Source: JBCCEJ01 sp039030335
GTDB lineage: Bacteria; Pseudomonadota; Gammaproteobacteria; HK1
Direction of reading: 5' to 3'
DNA: 64,000 bases
Assembly: GCA_039030335.1 (NCBI GenBank)
Contig: JBCCEJ010000006.1
Coordinates: 1-64,000, forward strand
Shown here piece by piece: positions 26,656 to 35,299 of the stretch. Position numbers and translations under genes: made by a program. Numbering within the stretch: position 1 is the stretch's first letter; every line of letters starts with the position of its first letter. The notes under the pieces were generated by a model. The model was not told the DNA's origin. It made no database searches and saw nothing but the letters and a program-made list of their open reading frames with translations.

Positions 26656-27513
26656 TCAGGCGGCTGGGGCGTCGCCGTCGAACTGCGGTAGCGCGCCCGG
26701 GATGTCGAACCAGACGGCCTTGTTCGCCGCAAAGATATGGCGCTGTGGCCTGATCTCGGGCGCGACGTCGAAAGCACCAAACGGGATGACGGCGATGCCA
26801 CGCCCCGGGTCGATCCGGGGAGCTGGCGAACCGCAGACCCGGCAGAAGGCCTGGGTGAAGAATCTGGCGTCCGGGACTTTGTAGTGCTCGATCAGATCCT
26901 CGCCGCGCAGGAACACCACCGCTTCTGATGGCCCGAACGCGTTGGTCGCGTGCGCGGCGGAGCGGGCTTTCTGACATCGCGTGCAGTGGCAGAACTGCGC
27001 TGATACCAATGACCCGTCGATGCGGAACGCGACACCGGCGCACGCACACGTCCCGCCAGCGGCATCTTTTACCCGCATCTCATCATCGACACTCAACAGG
27101 TCGGGCCCTGCCGCGCGCGCGAAGGCGTCGAACTGCCTCAGTTCGTCTTCGATCGCGTACCAGTCGGATCGATGCGCGACGAAGATGTGTGCCTTCGGGC
27201 GCGCGCCCGGATCGCCATCGAAGCAACCAGCCGGCATGAACACGTGCCCGTCACTCGCGATGCCCGGTACCACCGAACCGCAGCCGCCGCAAAAGGCCCG
27301 CATGAAGCCGGGCGACGATTCGTATCGGCGCACGGCCGATTCGCCTGCGGTGAAAGCGAAGTGCGTGCCATCACCGCCCATGTAGGTTGCGAACGCAGTA
27401 CCGTGACACTTGCGGCAGATGCTGCAGTGGCAATGCCCCATCGGGGCTGGCGGGCCGCTGTAAGTCCAGCGGACCGTTGTGCAAAGGCAGCTACCGTGGA
27501 TTTTCGCAGCCAT
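26656..27513 (-). CDS. Tandem GFA/CENP-V domain protein
   Basis: A 285-residue protein made of two zinc-binding GFA (glutathione-dependent formaldehyde-activating enzyme-like) domains. Domain 1 (about residues 1-135) has GSCLCTTVRW, HCHCSICRK and AFCGGCGSVVPG. Domain 2 (about 150-270) has GTCACAGVAF, FCHCTRCQK and AFCRVCGSPAPR. Each set keeps the full Cys pattern, so both could bind zinc. Single-domain members are about 130-150 residues, so this is a duplication and fusion. The function of most GFA proteins is not formaldehyde activation and remains unknown. A GGAG precedes the ATG. A GST gene follows upstream on the same strand, which fits a glutathione-related role. Confidence 0.88.
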   Translation of the reverse strand: MAAKIHGSCLCTTVRWTYSGPPAPMGHCHCSICRKCHGTAFATYMGGDGTHFAFTAGESAVRRYESSPGFMRAFCGGCGSVVPGIASDGHVFMPAGCFDGDPGARPKAHIFVAHRSDWYAIEDELRQFDAFARAAGPDLLSVDDEMRVKDAAGGTCACAGVAFRIDGSLVSAQFCHCTRCQKARSAAHATNAFGPSEAVVFLRGEDLIEHYKVPDARFFTQAFCRVCGSPAPRIDPGRGIAVIPFGAFDVAPEIRPQRHIFAANKAVWFDIPGALPQFDGDAPAA

Positions 27514-27576
27514 GTTCGTGTCGCTCCAGGCGCGGCCTTCGCGGGGGCCGCGCGTAACCGCGCCGGGATTGTCCGA

Positions 27577-28227
27577 TCAGCCCTGCATGCCGACCTTGGC
27601 CGCGGCTGGATGCAGGCTTGCCGACGCGCTCGGGCGTGCCGCCATGCGCTCGTACCACGCGGTCAGGTTGCTCAATTCAGCTGGAATCGTCTGACCGGTT
27701 TTCGCTGCGAAATCGACACAGCAAAACAGCACCATGTCTCCGATCGTCAGGCGCTCGCCGCAGAGATAGTCGTTGTCGCCCAACAGGCCGTCCAGCCACG
27801 TGAGACCGTCTTGCGCGGCGGCCTTGAAGTCATCGGCCGCATCGGGCATGCAATACATACGTCCTTTGAACATGCCGAGCCCGACCGAGAAGCGAAACCC
27901 TGCGTACATATGCTCGGTGATGCGCTGCTCAATGCGGCGATTCCACATCCGGGCTTCGGCGCGCTCCAGCGCGTTGGCGCCGATGAGCGCGGGTTCGGGG
28001 TGCAGTTCTTCGAGGTAGTCGCAGATCACCACGGTCTCGGCAATCACATCCCCGCCGTCGGTCTCGAGCGCCGGCATCTGGCCACCCGGATTCTTGCTCG
28101 TGTAGGGTGCGGCCCGGTTCTCGGCGCCCATGAGGTCATGCTCCACCTTCTCCAGATCGAGCCCTTTCTCATGCAGGAACATACGTACCATGCGGGGATT
28201 GGGTCCAAACGAGTTCAAGAGTTTCAC
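27577..28227 (-). CDS. Glutathione S-transferase
   Basis: A 216-residue canonical-length GST. N-terminal thioredoxin domain: KLLNSFGPNPRMVRMFLHEKGL, NPGGQMPALETDGGDVIAETVVICDYLEE, with the cis-Pro (MPAL) and the E-T motif that holds the glutamyl part of glutathione. C-terminal helical domain with LLGDNDYLCGERLTIGDMVLFCCVDFA, containing the N-capping box and hydrophobic staple. Start is a GTG preceded by GGAGGG. It is 63 bases upstream of the tandem GFA gene on the same strand and may form an operon with it; both families use glutathione. Substrate cannot be inferred. Confidence 0.92.
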   Translation of the reverse strand: MKLLNSFGPNPRMVRMFLHEKGLDLEKVEHDLMGAENRAAPYTSKNPGGQMPALETDGGDVIAETVVICDYLEELHPEPALIGANALERAEARMWNRRIEQRITEHMYAGFRFSVGLGMFKGRMYCMPDAADDFKAAAQDGLTWLDGLLGDNDYLCGERLTIGDMVLFCCVDFAAKTGQTIPAELSNLTAWYERMAARPSASASLHPAAAKVGMQG

Positions 28228-28355
28228 GGGGCTTTCCCTCCATCGATGACGTGGCGTGCGCGTTGCCGCGTGGCGGCAGAATCCGGATCATTGTGCCGGG
28301 AGGATCGACCGGTACGCCAGCGCGACCGGCCAAACGGCAATACAGAGGCGAGCAC

Positions 28356-29234
28356 TTGACGATCGACATCGAGGCGTTGGACGCAGACGCAACGCACCAT
28401 TTCACCCCGTGTGGGGAAGGTGAGATGGTCTGGCGGGACTGGGGGGCCCTGTCGCCCTGCGGCGACAATGTGGTCGTTTTGTGTCACGGCGGCGCAGGCG
28501 CCTGGACACACTGGTATCGCAACATCGAAGCGCTCCGACGGCATTACCGCGTGCTGGTACCGGACCTGCCGGGCCTCGGCGAATCTGCCGAGCTGCCGTC
28601 ACCCTATACCGTGGCTGACGCCGGCCGGGCTGTCGCTCGTGGCCTCGAGTTACTACTTCGTGCCCGAGCCCGAATCCACCTGCTGACCTTTTCTTGGGGG
28701 TGCAGCGCCGGCAGCTCCGCGGCGCGGTTTCTAGTTGACGGTGCGGGGCCGCAGGTCGCGTCGCTGTTGATGACCGGGCCCGCCGGGCTGGGGCCGGTGT
28801 CGCGCGGCAACATGTCGCCGTTGCTGCGCAGAAACGCCGGCATGTCGGCGGCGGAAGAGCGCGAGCTGCACCGCGAGAATCTGGCCCGCCTGATGGTGTA
28901 CCGACGCGAACGGATCAGCGAACTCGCGGTCGATCTGCAGGTGGTGAACGCAAACCGGTCGCGCTTTTTCAGCCCCGGTTTCGCGCGCGAAACGGCCGTG
29001 CGCGATGCACTGGAGGGCTCGACGATGGCGCTCGCCGTCATCTACGGCGAGCACGATGCGCCGGTCACGCCCCATTTTGCGGAGCGGCGTGCGGTGCTGG
29101 AGTCGGTGCGCCCTGACGTCAGATTCGAAGTCATCCCGGACGTCGGCCACTGGGTACCCTACGAATGGTCGGGCTACAACGACTACGCCCTGGCCTGGCT
29201 TTCGGAGCAAGTGTCGGACGCGGCTTCACCCTGA
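28356..29234 (+). CDS. Alpha/beta-fold hydrolase
   Basis: A protein of about 292 residues with the order of an alpha/beta hydrolase: the oxyanion strand VVVLCHGGAGAWTHWYRNIE, then VLVPDLPGLGESAEL, the nucleophile elbow LLTFSWGCSAGSSAARF (Ser in S-W-G), an Asp candidate in VIYGEHDAPVTP and the catalytic His in IPDVGHWVPYEW. The residue two before the nucleophile is Thr, not Gly, a tolerated variation. The start is uncertain: a TTG at 28356 preceded by GAGGCGAGC fits best, and a longer frame to 28251 has no homology. Likely an esterase or C-C bond hydrolase of a catabolic route. It converges with an acyl-CoA dehydrogenase gene. Confidence 0.82.
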   Translation: MTIDIEALDADATHHFTPCGEGEMVWRDWGALSPCGDNVVVLCHGGAGAWTHWYRNIEALRRHYRVLVPDLPGLGESAELPSPYTVADAGRAVARGLELLLRARARIHLLTFSWGCSAGSSAARFLVDGAGPQVASLLMTGPAGLGPVSRGNMSPLLRRNAGMSAAEERELHRENLARLMVYRRERISELAVDLQVVNANRSRFFSPGFARETAVRDALEGSTMALAVIYGEHDAPVTPHFAERRAVLESVRPDVRFEVIPDVGHWVPYEWSGYNDYALAWLSEQVSDAASP

Positions 29235-29286
29235 CGGCGCGCTGGCGAGGCTTCGTAGTCGCGGACCATCACCGACGGCGCGGCGC

Positions 29287-30453
29287 TCAGTAGGACTTCG
29301 GCAAGCCGAGCACGCGCTCAGCGATGTAGCACAGAATCAGGTGCGGTGTGATCGGCGCGATGCGGTGGATCAGCGCCTCGCGCATGTAGCGCTCGACGTG
29401 GTACTCCTTGGCATAGCCCATCCCGCCGTGCGTCAGGATGGCGTTGTTGCAGGTGTCGAAGGTCGCCTCGCCGGCCAGGTATTTGGCGGCGTTTGCCAGG
29501 TGCCCACAGTCTTCGCCTCGGTCGTACAGTGCAGCCGCGCGGAACACCATCAGATTGGCCGCTTCGAGTTCCGCCCAGTTCTTGGCGAGCGGATGCTGAA
29601 TGCCCTGATTCATGCCGATCGGGCGGTCGAAAACGACACGTTCCTTGGCGTACCCGGTCGCGCGCGACAGCGCCGCGCGGCCGAGCCCGACGAGCCCGGC
29701 CGCGATCAGGATACGCTCCGGGTTGATGCCGTGGAGCAGGTAGCGAAATCCCTTGCCTTCATCGCCGATGCGGTTTTCAACCGGGATTTCCAGACCGTCG
29801 ATGAACAACTGATTGGAATCGACGCACTTGCGGCCCATCTTCTCGATGCGACGAATTTCGACCTTGCTGCGATCCAGATCGGTGTAGAACAGGCTGAGTC
29901 CGTCGATCGGTTTGGCGGTTTCAGACTCGTCGGCCGTGCGTGCTATCAGCAAGATCTTGTTCGATACCTGTGCCGTGCTCGTCCAGAGCTTCTGACCGTG
30001 GACGACGTAACGGTCACCCTTGCGCACCGCGCGGGTTTGCAGGCGGGTGGTATCGAGTCCGGTGTTGGCTTCCGTGACGCCGAAGCAGGCGATGTCGTCG
30101 CGTCGGATCACAGGCGGCAGCATCCGCTGCTTCTGCTCCTCGGAACCAAAACGCACGACCGGGTTCAACCCGAATATGCCGAGACTCACTGAAGAGACTC
30201 CGCCGTTGCCAGCGCCCGATTGTGAGATCGCCTGCATCAGTATGGCGGCCTCGGTGATGCCGCACCCGGAGCCGCCGTAGGCCTCTGGCATCGCGATGCC
30301 CATGTATCCGTGATCGGCGATTGCGCGGCAGAATTTCTCCGGGAACTCTCCGTCGGCATCTCGTTGAAGCCAGTAGTCATCGCCGAATTCCGCGCAAAGC
30401 CGCGTGACATTGTCCCGAATCTGAATCTGCTCTTCTGAAAAGTCGACGCTCAT
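29287..30453 (-). CDS. Acyl-CoA dehydrogenase
   Basis: A 388-residue FAD flavoenzyme with the three ACAD domains: an N-terminal helical part (FSEEQIQIRDNVTRLCAEFG), the middle sheet with CFGVTEANTGLDTTRLQTRAV (flavin/substrate signature) and KLWTSTAQVSNKILLIART, and the C-terminal four-helix part with AKYLAGEATFDTCNNAILTHGGMGYAKEYHVERYMRE. It would introduce a double bond next to a CoA thioester carbonyl. The usual catalytic Glu of the short/medium-chain enzymes (R-x-x-x-I-Y-E-G-T) is replaced here by HRIAPIT, so the base must be elsewhere, as in some other subfamilies. Start at the ATG at 30453 with AGGAG six bases before. Divergent from the thioesterase gene. Confidence 0.93.
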   Translation of the reverse strand: MSVDFSEEQIQIRDNVTRLCAEFGDDYWLQRDADGEFPEKFCRAIADHGYMGIAMPEAYGGSGCGITEAAILMQAISQSGAGNGGVSSVSLGIFGLNPVVRFGSEEQKQRMLPPVIRRDDIACFGVTEANTGLDTTRLQTRAVRKGDRYVVHGQKLWTSTAQVSNKILLIARTADESETAKPIDGLSLFYTDLDRSKVEIRRIEKMGRKCVDSNQLFIDGLEIPVENRIGDEGKGFRYLLHGINPERILIAAGLVGLGRAALSRATGYAKERVVFDRPIGMNQGIQHPLAKNWAELEAANLMVFRAAALYDRGEDCGHLANAAKYLAGEATFDTCNNAILTHGGMGYAKEYHVERYMREALIHRIAPITPHLILCYIAERVLGLPKSY

Positions 30454-30661
30454 CAAAGTCTCCTGAGACCCGATACGGCCGGGTTCGTCGATGGTTCTTC
30501 ACCCGCGTGCCCGACTCACGCGGGGCACTTGCCGAGCGTGGCGCCGGTGCCCGGCGGACGCTGTCGGAATCGGCCTGCTTGGTCGCTCCCGCACCATTGC
30601 GGCAAGCGGCCGACAGTGACGACAATATTGCCAAGGGATCGACGGCACAAACAGGTAGCAC

Positions 30662-31159
30662 GTGTTCGACGCCGACAATATGCCGACACCGTATGAAGTG
30701 ACAGGCGTGCGGGTCAAACCGGAGTGGATAGACCACAACGGCCACATGAATGTCGCGTTCTACCTGCTGGCCTTCGACGAGTCGATCGGCTCACTGTTCG
30801 AATACTTCGGTCTGACGGACCATTACCGGCACGCCCGTCAGGTGACGACGTTTGTCGGCGATTTTCACATTCACTATGTCCGCGAGTTGATGGAGGGCGA
30901 CCCGATTCGCATCACCCATCAGCTGGTGGACTGCGACCACAAGCGCATGCACCTGTGTCAGGCGATGTATCACGCTGACGAAGGTTATCTGGCGGCGCAA
31001 TCAGAACTGATATCGCTGCATGTCGACGCGCGCGAGCGACGCGTTGCGCCGATGGGTGAGGACTTGTTCGCCCGGGTCGACGCGGTAAGGCAAGCCCACG
31101 CCCGCCTTGATACGCCGACCAATCGGGGCCGCCTTATCGGCATGCGGCGTCACAGTTGA
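30662..31159 (+). CDS. 4HBT hot-dog-fold acyl-CoA thioesterase
   Basis: A 165-residue hot-dog-fold protein. The active-site helix reads VKPEWIDHNGHMNVAFYLLAFDES, matching the 4-hydroxybenzoyl-CoA thioesterase signature in which the Asp (here in IDHNGH) and nearby residues assist hydrolysis. This is followed by the strands FHIHYVRELMEGDPIRITHQLVDCD. Members hydrolyse small or aromatic acyl-CoAs; relatives are often annotated for carnitine or beta-hydroxy acids. Two starts are possible, GTG at 30662 or ATG at 30680; the GTG has an AGGT upstream. It diverges from the acyl-CoA dehydrogenase gene, and a metabolic link is plausible. The glycosyltransferase that follows is probably unrelated. Confidence 0.85.
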   Translation: MFDADNMPTPYEVTGVRVKPEWIDHNGHMNVAFYLLAFDESIGSLFEYFGLTDHYRHARQVTTFVGDFHIHYVRELMEGDPIRITHQLVDCDHKRMHLCQAMYHADEGYLAAQSELISLHVDARERRVAPMGEDLFARVDAVRQAHARLDTPTNRGRLIGMRRHS

Positions 31160-31316
31160 CCGGTGCGTCGATGACAAACGATGCAGAATGTGAACGATGT
31201 CGCAGAGCGAGCCTGCGCACGCCCGGGGCGAACGAGTATCATCGGAGCGTCTGGCGTGTTGGGACCGCCCGCTGGTGTAGCGGCGGCCGCGCCTGTCCAT
31301 CCGATGCGAAACGCCC

Positions 31317-32474
31317 GTGACTCAACTCGTACTTCACACCCGCGTTGTGGTCGGCGCTGGAGGCGGCCCCGAGAAGACCATCATCAATTCTCCGCGGTTC
31401 CTTGAACACGACGGCTACCCGATGGTACTCGCTTACATGCGTTCGCCGGACGACGCGGGCTTCGCGGCACTGGAGCAACGCGCCGCGGAGCGTAACGCTG
31501 ACCTGGTGGCGATCGATGACAACGGGCCGTTCGACTGGGGCATCGTGCGCCGCTTCCGCGAGCTGTGCGAGCGACTCCAGCCGACCATCTGGCATGCGCA
31601 CGATTACAAGAGCGACCTCATCGGCCTGCTGCTGCGCCGGCACTTTCCCAACATGCACCTCGTGACCACGACACACGGCTACGTTGAACGGACCTGGAAA
31701 TTGCCCGCGTACTACGCGATCGACAAGTGGTGCCTGCCGCGCTACGAGCACGTGGTTTGCGTTTCGGAAGATCTGTACGAGACCGTGACCGGCCTCGGCG
31801 TGCCGGCATCGCGGTGCACGTTCGTTCCCAACGGTATCGACACCGATGAGTTCCGCCGGCTACGACCAAGCGTTGAGGCCAAGCGCGAAGCCGGTGTGCC
31901 CGACGGCCGTATGGTCGTCGGCGCGGTGGGCCGGCTGTCGGCGGAGAAGGGCTTCGACATGCTGATCAAGGCTTTCAGCCGCGTACTGGCCAGCACCGAC
32001 ACTGACGCTGAGCTGTGGATCCTCGGCGAAGGTCGCGAGCGGCCAAACCTCGAGCAGCTGATCGCCGACCTCGGTCTTGGCGATCGCGTCAAACTAATGG
32101 GATTCAGGACTGACACACTCGAGCTCTACCAGTGCATGGACGCCTACGCGCTCAGCAGTCTTCGCGAGGGCTTACCAAACGTTGTTCTGGAAGCGATGGC
32201 AACCGGTGTGCCGCTCGTTGCGACACGCACCGCCGGCGTGCCAAGTGTCGTCGAAGACGGCGAGTCCGGGCTGTTATTGGATCCGGGCGACGAAGACGCG
32301 TTGACCGACCGTCTGTCGCGCCTCATGACATCGCGAGAGCTTCGCGAGCGGTTGGCCGCGGGTGCCCGCAAGACGATAGAAGAGCGCTATTCGTTCGCCT
32401 TGCGCATGAGCCGCATCAAGCGTATCTACGATCAGGTGACCGGGCGCGCAGAATCAGGAGCCGACCCAAGCTGA
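31317..32474 (+). CDS. Family 4-type glycosyltransferase (GT-B)
   Basis: A 385-residue GT-B enzyme. The N-terminal acceptor domain includes VVVGAGGGPEKTIINSPRF and TTTHGYVERTWKL. The C-terminal nucleotide-sugar domain has VGRLSAEKGFDMLIKAF, LWILGEGRERPNLEQLIADLGLGDRVKLMGFR and the GT4 signature SSLREGLPNVVLEAMATGVPLVATRTAGVPSVVEDGESGLLL with the E-x7-E pattern that binds the donor. It would transfer a sugar to a lipid or polysaccharide acceptor at the inner membrane. The start is a GTG at 31317; an upstream ATG is out of frame. It is followed after 13 bases by a hexapeptide acyltransferase, suggesting a short surface-glycan operon. Confidence 0.92.
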   Translation: MTQLVLHTRVVVGAGGGPEKTIINSPRFLEHDGYPMVLAYMRSPDDAGFAALEQRAAERNADLVAIDDNGPFDWGIVRRFRELCERLQPTIWHAHDYKSDLIGLLLRRHFPNMHLVTTTHGYVERTWKLPAYYAIDKWCLPRYEHVVCVSEDLYETVTGLGVPASRCTFVPNGIDTDEFRRLRPSVEAKREAGVPDGRMVVGAVGRLSAEKGFDMLIKAFSRVLASTDTDAELWILGEGRERPNLEQLIADLGLGDRVKLMGFRTDTLELYQCMDAYALSSLREGLPNVVLEAMATGVPLVATRTAGVPSVVEDGESGLLLDPGDEDALTDRLSRLMTSRELRERLAAGARKTIEERYSFALRMSRIKRIYDQVTGRAESGADPS

Positions 32475-32487
32475 TGAGGGAAGGTCT

Positions 32488-33177
32488 GTGAGCAGCCGCG
32501 ACGACGACGCTCCCGGTCTATCTGCGGGGGCTGCGGAGCCGAGCGCCGCTACGGTTGTCGTGACCCAGCCGCAACGCTCTGGTCTGGCAATGTTCGCGAA
32601 GCGTCTCTTGCAGCTGGGCTTCCGGCTCTGGGTGCTGCCGCAATGGATGAAATACCGGCTCATGTCGCGGCTGGTCGATGAGCCGCGTGCATTCATGGCC
32701 GCGAGTGAGAGTCTGGCGGGTAGCAGCGGGCTATGGGGCGTATACGTGCGTCAGGCGTTCTACAGCCAGGCGCTGGCCGCTTGTGGTAAAGACGTCTACA
32801 TCGGCTGGCAAACGATGTTCTCAATGAGTCAGGCGAAGCTCGGCGAGGGCTGTTACATCGGCCACCGCTGCGGCCTCGGATATGCCGATGTTGGCGCGAA
32901 GGTCATGTTGGCCGATGGCGTCCAGGTATTGAGTGGTGGCAAAGAGCACGGCACCACGGCTGAAGAAGGCGAGACCCATCAGGACTTGCCGCAGACCTTC
33001 AATCAGGTAACGATCGGCGAAGGTGCCTGGATTGGCACCAACGCGGTCATCATGGCCGATGTAGGCGCGCACTGTGTGATCGGCGCTGGTGCTGTCGTCG
33101 CGCGCGCGATTCCACCCTATAGCGTTGCCGTCGGCGCGCCCGCGCGCGTCGTGAAGTCGCTAAAGTCCGAAGACTGA
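32488..33177 (+). CDS. Left-handed beta-helix (hexapeptide) acyltransferase
   Basis: A 229-residue protein whose C-terminal 120 residues carry hexapeptide repeats: CGKDVYIGWQTMFSMSQAKLGEGCYIGHRCGLGYADVG and VTIGEGAWIGTNAVIMADVGAHCVIGAGAVVARAIPPYSVAVGAPARVVKS, the coil and C-cap of sugar O-acetyltransferases. Between them, GGKEHGTT holds a His that probably serves as the catalytic base. The N-terminal 70 residues (basic, MFAKRLLQLGFRLWVLPQW) look like a membrane-associating helix. The GTG start follows GGAAGG. It sits 13 bases downstream of the glycosyltransferase, so it probably acetylates the glycan built by it. Its stop is 2 bases from the stop of the converging SDR gene. Confidence 0.88.
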   Translation: MSSRDDDAPGLSAGAAEPSAATVVVTQPQRSGLAMFAKRLLQLGFRLWVLPQWMKYRLMSRLVDEPRAFMAASESLAGSSGLWGVYVRQAFYSQALAACGKDVYIGWQTMFSMSQAKLGEGCYIGHRCGLGYADVGAKVMLADGVQVLSGGKEHGTTAEEGETHQDLPQTFNQVTIGEGAWIGTNAVIMADVGAHCVIGAGAVVARAIPPYSVAVGAPARVVKSLKSED

Positions 33178-33179
33178 CG

Positions 33180-33965
33180 TCAGAACAGTCCACCGTCGAC
33201 CCGGAACTCCTGTCCGGTGCAGCCACGAGCGGCCTGCGACAGCAGGAACAACACCATATCGGCAATATCCTGCTCGACCATGCGGCGCTTCAGACATTGG
33301 GCGGCCAGTAAACCGGATTCCACATCCGGCGTAATCCACAGCTCCAGCTGGCGCTCGGTCAGGATGGCACCAGGCACGACGGAATTGACGCGCACGCCCA
33401 TTTCGCCGAATTCGCGGGCCAGTGAGCGGGTCATGCCGAACACCGCAGCTTTGCATGTGGAATACACCGACAGGTCGGGGGTACCGCGCGTCGGCGCGAT
33501 AGAGCCAAAATTCGCAATACCGCCCCCACCCGAGGCTGCGATGAGGGGAGCTGCCGCCTGCGCGGCGAAATACTGGTGTTTCAGATTCACCGCGACGATG
33601 TCGTCCCAACCTTCGGGGGAGACATCTGACCAGCGATGGCGTTGGTCGTGTGCCGCGTTGTTGACGAGCCCGTACAGGTCGCCGGTCTCGGCATGGGCTT
33701 CACCGATCGTCTGCTGCAGCACGGCGGCATCGGTGACGTCACACGACATGAAAGTCACGTTGTCGCCAGCACGCGCCGAGAGCGCCGCGCCGGCGTCGCT
33801 GTTGACGTCTACGAACCAGACGCGCGCGCCCTGCTCGGCGAGATTCTGGACGATCGACGCGCCGATACCGGTCGCGCCGCCGCTCACGAACACGGTGCGG
33901 TCTTCCAGGTCGGTATAACGGGCGGGCGTCAGGACGGTTTCGTGGGTCTCGGGGTTTGGCATCAT
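33180..33965 (-). CDS. Short-chain dehydrogenase/reductase (SDR)
   Basis: A 261-residue classical SDR. Cofactor motif VFVSGGATGIGASI, the Asp of VWFVDVNSDAG that suggests NAD rather than NADP, the NNAAHD segment (the family NNAG variant), GSIAPTRGTPDLSVYSTCKAAVFGM with the Ser-Tyr-Lys catalytic set (YSTCK), and VNSVVPGAI after it. C-terminal LSQAARGCTGQEFRVDGG is the standard end. Two ATGs (33965, 33962) follow an AGGAG. It may reduce or oxidise a sugar or hydroxy acid; some close relatives act on sugars such as xylose or arabinose. It is divergent from a Gfo/Idh gene, so the two could share substrate chemistry. Confidence 0.93.
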   Translation of the reverse strand: MMPNPETHETVLTPARYTDLEDRTVFVSGGATGIGASIVQNLAEQGARVWFVDVNSDAGAALSARAGDNVTFMSCDVTDAAVLQQTIGEAHAETGDLYGLVNNAAHDQRHRWSDVSPEGWDDIVAVNLKHQYFAAQAAAPLIAASGGGGIANFGSIAPTRGTPDLSVYSTCKAAVFGMTRSLAREFGEMGVRVNSVVPGAILTERQLELWITPDVESGLLAAQCLKRRMVEQDIADMVLFLLSQAARGCTGQEFRVDGGLF

Positions 33966-34103
33966 CAGGCTCCTGACTGGCGCGGCTGGCGGTGGATCGG
34001 GTCTGGACCCGGTCGTCGACAGGCATGCCAGTCGACACGGCTCGCGTTTAGACTGCGCGAAGCTTAGTGGCCTCGAACGGCAGCGGCAACGGCAAGAGCG
34101 GCG

Positions 34104-35255
34104 ATGGAGATGACAACTTCCCCAGAGGTACTCTCACTCGGGATGGTCGGCGGCGGCGCCGGGAGCCAGATCGGGCCAACCCATCAGATGGCGGCGCGAC
34201 TGGATGGACTGTTCCGCCTGACGGCCGGGGCATTGGACGTAGACGCTGAGCGGGGCCGGACGCAGGCGGTGGCGCTCGGCATCAGCCCCGACCGAGCGTA
34301 CGGCGACTGGCGCCGGATGCTCGACGTCGAGCGCCAGCGCGCTGACCGCCTGGACCTCGTCACCGTGGCGACACCGAATTCAACGCACTATGAAATAGCC
34401 CGCGCTTTTCTCGATGCAGGGTTCAACGTCCTCTGCGAAAAACCGCTGACAACGCATGTCGCCGATGCGGTCAGACTGAGAGAGGCGGCGGCTGCCAACG
34501 ACCGTTTGCTGGCGGTGAACTTCTGTTACGCCGGGTACGGCATGGTCCATCAGGCGAGAGAGATGGTGGAAGCGGGCGAGCTCGGCGATGTACGCGTAGT
34601 TGTAGCCGAGTTTGCACACGGCTTTCATGCCGACGCCGAAGCCGGAGCGGACGACCCGCGCGTGCGCTGGCGCTACGACCCCGCGGAGGCTGGCAACAGC
34701 GCCATTCTGGCCGACTGCGGCATCCACGCGCTGCATCTCGCGACCTTCGTCACCGGGCAGTGCATCGAATCGCTCTCGGCTGATTTTGCCGCGTGTGTAC
34801 CAGGCCGGCAGCTCGAAGACGACGCGCACCTGGCGCTGCGGTTGTCGGGCGGCGTCCGTGGGCGGCTCTGGGCCAGCTCGATTGCAGTCGGCAATAATCA
34901 TGGCTTGACGCTGCGCGTGTATGGAAGCCGCGGCGGATTGCGGTGGGCACAAGAGTCGCCCAACCAGTTGTACTGGACGCCGTTGCATGGCTCCACGCAG
35001 GTGCTGGAACGCGGAGGACCGGCCTTGCACCCGGAATCGACCGCGCTTTCGCGCGTCCCTACGGGGCATCCGGAAGGATTCATCAGCGCACTCGGTAACA
35101 TTTACCGAGGCATTCACGGACAGGTTTCCGGCACAGGCGTCTGGCACCATCCGATCCCGGATGTGTCGGACGGCGAGGCCATGGTGCGAGTGGTGCACGC
35201 GGCGGCGTGCTCCGCGGACGCCGCCGGCGTCTGGGTAAGGCTCGACGCGGTCTGA
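34104..35255 (+). CDS. Gfo/Idh/MocA-family oxidoreductase
   Basis: A 383-residue NAD(P)-dependent sugar-dehydrogenase-like protein. Rossmann motif GMVGGGAGSQIG near residue 13, then LVTVATPNSTHYEIARAFLDAGFNVLCEKPLTTH with the EKP lysine motif, and DCGIHALHLATFVTG with the conserved His of the active-site helix. It is near the sugar ABC importer (35.3-38.2 kb, opposite strand, stop to stop), and the N-terminus GGAGSQIGPTHQMAARLDG resembles members acting on inositol or sugar-like compounds. I keep the ATG at 34104; an ATG at 34110 is equally plausible. A link to imported sugar oxidation is inference. Confidence 0.92.
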   Translation: MEMTTSPEVLSLGMVGGGAGSQIGPTHQMAARLDGLFRLTAGALDVDAERGRTQAVALGISPDRAYGDWRRMLDVERQRADRLDLVTVATPNSTHYEIARAFLDAGFNVLCEKPLTTHVADAVRLREAAAANDRLLAVNFCYAGYGMVHQAREMVEAGELGDVRVVVAEFAHGFHADAEAGADDPRVRWRYDPAEAGNSAILADCGIHALHLATFVTGQCIESLSADFAACVPGRQLEDDAHLALRLSGGVRGRLWASSIAVGNNHGLTLRVYGSRGGLRWAQESPNQLYWTPLHGSTQVLERGGPALHPESTALSRVPTGHPEGFISALGNIYRGIHGQVSGTGVWHHPIPDVSDGEAMVRVVHAAACSADAAGVWVRLDAV

Positions 35256-35299
35256 CGGTCCCGCCGCAGGGCCCGACGGCGGCGCCGCGGATCCCGCGA

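Noticed and set aside
34380..35198. A 272-codon minus-strand frame over the second Gfo/Idh gene
   Set aside because: Antisense to a well-conserved dehydrogenase; translation has no recognisable family features.
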